Position numbers and translations under genes: made by a program
Assembly (NCBI RefSeq): GCF_002117935.1
Contig: NZ_BDJE01000010.1
Coordinates: 1-64,000, forward strand
Direction of reading: 5' to 3'
Length of the DNA: 64,000 bases
Source of the DNA: Nocardioides sp. PD653-B2
GTDB taxonomy: Bacteria > Actinomycetota > Actinomycetes > Propionibacteriales > Nocardioidaceae
Part shown: positions 61,072 to 64,000 of the stretch, one piece after another
Position numbering within the stretch: the first letter of the stretch is position 1
Layout: every line of letters begins with the position of its first letter
The notes under the pieces: generated by a model
Told to the model about the DNA's origin: nothing
What the model saw: the letters and a program-made list of their open reading frames with translations, nothing else
The model's database searches: none

Positions 61072-62238
61072 ATGCCGACCACGAGCTCGCTCGAGCGGCT
61101 CCGCGAGGGCAACCGGCGCGCGATCACCGGGCTGCTGTCCAGCGACGGGCCGATGAGCCGCGCCGACCTCGCGCGGGGCACCGGCCTCTCCCGCACCACC
61201 GTGTCCAGCCTGGTCGGCGAGCTGATCGGCGCGGGGCTGGTGGTCGAGACGACCGACCGCGGTCAGCCGCACAAGGGCGGCAGCGGTCGGCCCCCGCTGC
61301 TGGTCGCGCTGAGCACGCCGGGCGGTGGTGTCGCCGGGGTCGATGTCGGGCACCGGCACGTCCGGGTGGCGGTCGCCGACCACCGCGGCACCGTGCTCGC
61401 CGAGGAGCTCGCCGCGGTCGACGTCGACGACAACGGCGTCGACGCCCTCGATCTCGCCGCCCGGATGGTGCGCACCGTCCTGGAGGCGGCCGGGCTGGCG
61501 ACGAGCGACCTGCACGGCGTCGGGATGTGCGTCCCCGCGCCCCTGGACCGCAGGTCGGCGCGGATCCAGACGGGCATCCTCCCGGGCTGGCGCGACCTCT
61601 CCCCCGCCGACGAGCTGCACCGGCGGCTCGGCGTCCCGGTCTTCGCCGACAACGACGCCAACCTGGGCGCGCTCGCGGAGCTCGGCCACGGCGCCGCTCG
61701 GGGCGCTGCCGACGTCGTCTACGTCAAGGTCGCCAGCGGCCTCGGCGCCGGCATCGTGCTCGGCGGGCGGCTGCACCGCGGGGCGACCGGCATCGCCGGT
61801 GAGGTCGGGCACGTCCAGGTCGGCGAGGACGGCCAGGTCTGCCGGTGCGGCAACCGCGGCTGCCTCGAGACGCTGGTGGCCGCCCCGCGGCTGCTGGAGG
61901 TGCTGCAGCCGGCGTACGACGAGCAGCTGTCGGTCGAGCGGGTCCTCGAGCTCGACCTGGCCGGTGACGCCGGCGTGCGACGCGTGCTGAGCGACGCCGG
62001 GCGAGCCGTCGGGCGGGCGCTCGCCGACCTGTGCAACAGCCTGAACCCGGAGGCCGTCGTCCTCGGCGGCTCGCTCGGCACCTCGCCCTCACTCGGAGAC
62101 GGCATCCGCGCCTCGGTCGACCGGTACGCCCAGCCGGACGCGGCCGCGGCCGTGCGGGTCGTCTCCGGCGAGCTCGGCGACCGGGCCGAGGTGCTCGGGG
62201 CGGTCTCGCTCGCGATCAGCCGGGTCGCGGCGGCCTGA
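61072..62238 (+). CDS. ROK family transcriptional repressor
   Basis: A 388-residue NagC/XylR-type protein. The N-terminal winged helix-turn-helix (GPMSRADLARGTGLSRTTVSSLV) is followed by a sugar-kinase-like ROK domain with GVDVGHRHVRVAVADHRG, FADNDANLGALAELGHGA, the GEVGHVQVG motif and a zinc site CRCGNRGCLE. It probably senses a sugar released by the divergent beta-glucosidase and represses both genes. A longer GTG start at 61036 would run into the operator; the ATG at 61072 is preferred. Confidence 0.9.
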   Translation: MPTTSSLERLREGNRRAITGLLSSDGPMSRADLARGTGLSRTTVSSLVGELIGAGLVVETTDRGQPHKGGSGRPPLLVALSTPGGGVAGVDVGHRHVRVAVADHRGTVLAEELAAVDVDDNGVDALDLAARMVRTVLEAAGLATSDLHGVGMCVPAPLDRRSARIQTGILPGWRDLSPADELHRRLGVPVFADNDANLGALAELGHGAARGAADVVYVKVASGLGAGIVLGGRLHRGATGIAGEVGHVQVGEDGQVCRCGNRGCLETLVAAPRLLEVLQPAYDEQLSVERVLELDLAGDAGVRRVLSDAGRAVGRALADLCNSLNPEAVVLGGSLGTSPSLGDGIRASVDRYAQPDAAAAVRVVSGELGDRAEVLGAVSLAISRVAAA

Positions 62239-62244
62239 GCGACG

Positions 62245-62250
62245 TACCCT
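62245..62250 (+). promoter_or_regulatory. Putative -10 element of the RTX-like gene
   Basis: TACCCT ends 6 nt before the ATG at 62257 with no Shine-Dalgarno, close behind the ROK stop. Confidence 0.35.
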
Positions 62251-62256
62251 CCTCGG

Positions 62257-63552
62257 ATGAAGCGCCTGCTGTGGCTGGTCCTCGCCGCCCCGCTGCTCGT
62301 GGCCGCCCCCGTCGAGGCGGTGTCGGCCCCGCCCACCTGCCAGGGACGGCCGGCCACGATCGTCGGCCACGACGGCGGCGACCTCGTCGGGACCGAGGGC
62401 GACGACGTGATCGTCACCGGCCCCGCCTCGTCGGTCCGGGCGCTGGGTGGCGACGACGTCGTCTGTGCGGTCGACGCCGACTTCCTCCTCGACATCGACG
62501 CCGGGCCGGGAGACGACGTGGTCGACACCACCGCCGCGACCGACACGACCGAGCTGCTCCACGCGGAGCTCGGCACCGGGGCGGACCGGTTCCTCGGCGG
62601 TTCGGCGAACGACCAGGTCTCGGCCGGGGACGCGCCGGGTGACTCCGCGCGCGACGTGATCGAGACCGGCCGCGGCCGCGACTCGGTGGAGTCCGGCGTC
62701 GACGGGCTCCCGAACGACGACGCCGTCGACCTGGGCGCCGGGCCCGGCACGGTCTTCTTCCACGGCACGCCCGGCGGCGCCGCCCACCTGCGGAGCCGGG
62801 GGTCCGGCTACCTCTCGTTCTCCTTCGGAGGGCCGGCCGGGACGCTCCGCGTGGACAACGGCCTCGAACGCGCGGAGCTGGACGGCACGCCGCTGGTGAC
62901 CTGGGCCGGGTTCAGCTCGTTCTCCACCGAGTCCAGCGACGTCGAGCAGGTGATCCTCCGCGGCAGCGACCGGGCGGAGCGGTTCCGCGGCTCGTACGTC
63001 GACGCCCTGGAGCTCGACGTCCGCGCCGGTGGCGGCTCGGACACCGTCGAGGTGAACTCGCGAGCGGTCGGCAGCGTCGACGGTGGTCGCGGCCGGGACC
63101 TGCTCTCCGTCTCCGAGGCCGAACCCGCCTCCGTGGGGAGTCCCGGCTCCGACCTCACCGCCGACCTCGGGTCAGGGCTGGTGCGCATCGATCCGCACGG
63201 GGCCGACTCGCACCTCCTGTCCGTCGACGCGATCGAGGACCTGTCCGTGGTCGGCTTCCGCCACACGACGCTGCGCGGGGACCGGGCTGCCAACCTGCTC
63301 GACGTGCGCTCCGGCTGCCAGGTCACCCTGGTCGGCCGGGCGGGCGCGGACCTGCTCCAGGGCTGGTCCACCTCCTGCCCGGACGGCGACCTCCCGGTCT
63401 CCACGATGCGCGGCGGTCGCGGTCCGGACCGGCTGCTCGGCCACGCCGCCGACGACCTGATGATCGGCGGCCCGGGGCGCGACGTCGCCAACGGTCGGAC
63501 CGGGACGGACACCTGCCGCACCGAGGTGCGCCGGAGCTGCGAGCTCCGCTAG
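62257..63552 (+). CDS. Exported RTX-like calcium-binding repeat protein
   Basis: A 431-residue protein with a signal peptide (residues 1-24). The mature part is Asp/Gly-rich with degenerate RTX-type nonapeptides: GGDLVGTEGDDVIVTG, LGGDDVVCAVD, GRGRDSVESG and near the C-terminus RGGRGPDRLLGHAADDLMIGGPGRD. Such repeats bind calcium and fold into a beta-roll. Two C-terminal cysteines (DTCRTEVRRSC) are typical of actinobacterial members. The function is unknown. The TAG stop overlaps the convergent gene's stop in CTAG. Confidence 0.8.
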   Translation: MKRLLWLVLAAPLLVAAPVEAVSAPPTCQGRPATIVGHDGGDLVGTEGDDVIVTGPASSVRALGGDDVVCAVDADFLLDIDAGPGDDVVDTTAATDTTELLHAELGTGADRFLGGSANDQVSAGDAPGDSARDVIETGRGRDSVESGVDGLPNDDAVDLGAGPGTVFFHGTPGGAAHLRSRGSGYLSFSFGGPAGTLRVDNGLERAELDGTPLVTWAGFSSFSTESSDVEQVILRGSDRAERFRGSYVDALELDVRAGGGSDTVEVNSRAVGSVDGGRGRDLLSVSEAEPASVGSPGSDLTADLGSGLVRIDPHGADSHLLSVDAIEDLSVVGFRHTTLRGDRAANLLDVRSGCQVTLVGRAGADLLQGWSTSCPDGDLPVSTMRGGRGPDRLLGHAADDLMIGGPGRDVANGRTGTDTCRTEVRRSCELR

Positions 63553-63917
63553 AGCTGGTCGAGCAGCCAGGACGGGGTCATCACGGTCGCGCCGTAGCGC
63601 TCGACACGGCCCATCAGGATCCGGTCCGCGGTGACGACGCTGACCCGGTCGCCGCGCTCGGCGGCCGCCTTGGTCTCGGCCACGATCGTGTCGTCGCCGG
63701 CCTTCGGCGCGTGCACGGTGCGGACGTGGGCATCGCGACCGGCCCGTACCCCGCCCTTCGCCGCACCCTCGAGGACGAAGACGACCTGCTGCTGGGGCAC
63801 GTCGGCGACGAGCAGCTGCTCGTGCAGCCGACGGGCCGCGCCGGGGCGGTCCTTCCACCAGCCGTCGGGGCGGCTGCCCACGACGTTGGCCGCGTCGACC
63901 ACCAGGACCGTGGTCAT
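63549..63917 (-). CDS. NYN/PIN-like domain protein (putative RNase)
   Basis: A 122-residue protein with VLVVDAANVVGSRPDGWW at the N-terminus, a motif of NYN (YacP-like) domain proteins, then GDDTIVAETKAAAERGDRVSVVTADRILMGRV, matching the conserved acidic residues of the PIN/NYN nuclease fold. Such proteins are often mis-annotated as NTP pyrophosphohydrolase. The ATG overlaps the upstream gene's stop as ATGA (63914-63917). Confidence 0.8.
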   Translation of the reverse strand: MTTVLVVDAANVVGSRPDGWWKDRPGAARRLHEQLLVADVPQQQVVFVLEGAAKGGVRAGRDAHVRTVHAPKAGDDTIVAETKAAAERGDRVSVVTADRILMGRVERYGATVMTPSWLLDQL

Positions 63918-64000
63918 TTGAGGAACTTGGAGAAGTCCTTCGGGAGGTCCAGCGCGGCGGCGGCCTTCTCGTAGTCGATGTCCTCGGTCGGCTTGCCGAA
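63914..64000 (-). CDS. 3' end of an unidentified gene
   Basis: The last 28 codons of a minus-strand gene are present (GKPTEDIDYEKAAAALDLP, then KDFSKFLK), ending in TGA that overlaps the NYN-gene ATG (ATGA). The gene continues beyond the window. The fragment is too short to identify; the two genes are probably co-translated. Confidence 0.75.
   Translation of the reverse strand, partial: FGKPTEDIDYEKAAAALDLPKDFSKFLK

Overview
The window is chromosomal DNA of a high-GC actinobacterium. The gene order rpsP-khpA-rimM-trmD-rplS-lepB-rnhB-DUF2469-yraN-comM-dprA-xerC, then rpsB-tsf-pyrH-frr-cdsA-rlmN, then dxr-rip1-ispG plus a DUF4081/GNAT gene, is the conserved actinobacterial core layout. A DUF222/HNH (13E12-type) endonuclease, a DUF6318 lipoprotein, strong G/C third positions and TTG/GTG starts fit a Nocardioides-like member of the Propionibacteriales; that genus-level placement is inference. 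No rRNA, tRNA, CRISPR array, prophage or insertion sequence was seen.

Region 1 (1-7.0 kb) holds an HNH endonuclease tail, two small exported proteins, a DoxX protein, a GNAT enzyme and two coupled exported phosphoesterases next to ispG. Region 2 (7.0-9.5 kb) is rip1 and dxr, so ispG and dxr of the MEP isoprenoid pathway flank the site-2 protease. Region 3 (9.6-33.1 kb) is the most distinctive part. It is a polyamine, guanidino-compound and GABA utilisation island with gabT, two complete Pot-type ABC importers, a saccharopine-dehydrogenase-like reductase, an aminobutyraldehyde dehydrogenase, a YtcJ-like amidohydrolase coupled to an agmatinase-type ureohydrolase, a putrescine-type aminotransferase, an Lrp/AsnC regulator, a gamma-glutamylputrescine-oxidase-like flavoenzyme and a DDAH-like amidinohydrolase. 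A family-A polymerase, a polysaccharide deacetylase and an AbiEi/DUF559-like gene between inverted 32-nt repeat arrays are interspersed. The expected flow is import, deamination or guanidino hydrolysis to putrescine and 4-aminobutanal, oxidation to GABA, and GabT to succinate semialdehyde.

Region 4 (33.1-39.9 kb) has an M1 peptidase, a RIO-like kinase, a LOG-family protein, a Tat-exported metallophosphoesterase, rlmN and a small membrane protein. Region 5 (40-56.8 kb) is the translation and cell-envelope core block on the minus strand, with a TadE/TadG pair inserted and a M23 peptidase opposite. Two features stand out there: TrmD is fused to a GNAT domain, and the rimM-trmD and trmD-rplS spacers are unusually structured. 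Region 6 (56.9-64 kb) has a membrane protein, an amidohydrolase, a GH3 glycosidase divergent from a ROK repressor with an obvious operator pair, an RTX-like exported protein, a NYN-type protein and the 3' end of an unidentified gene.

A window-wide feature is the number of operon-first genes that lack a Shine-Dalgarno sequence and instead carry a TAnnnT hexamer 6-7 nt before the start codon. This is the signature expected of leaderless mRNAs, and I used it to choose several starts.
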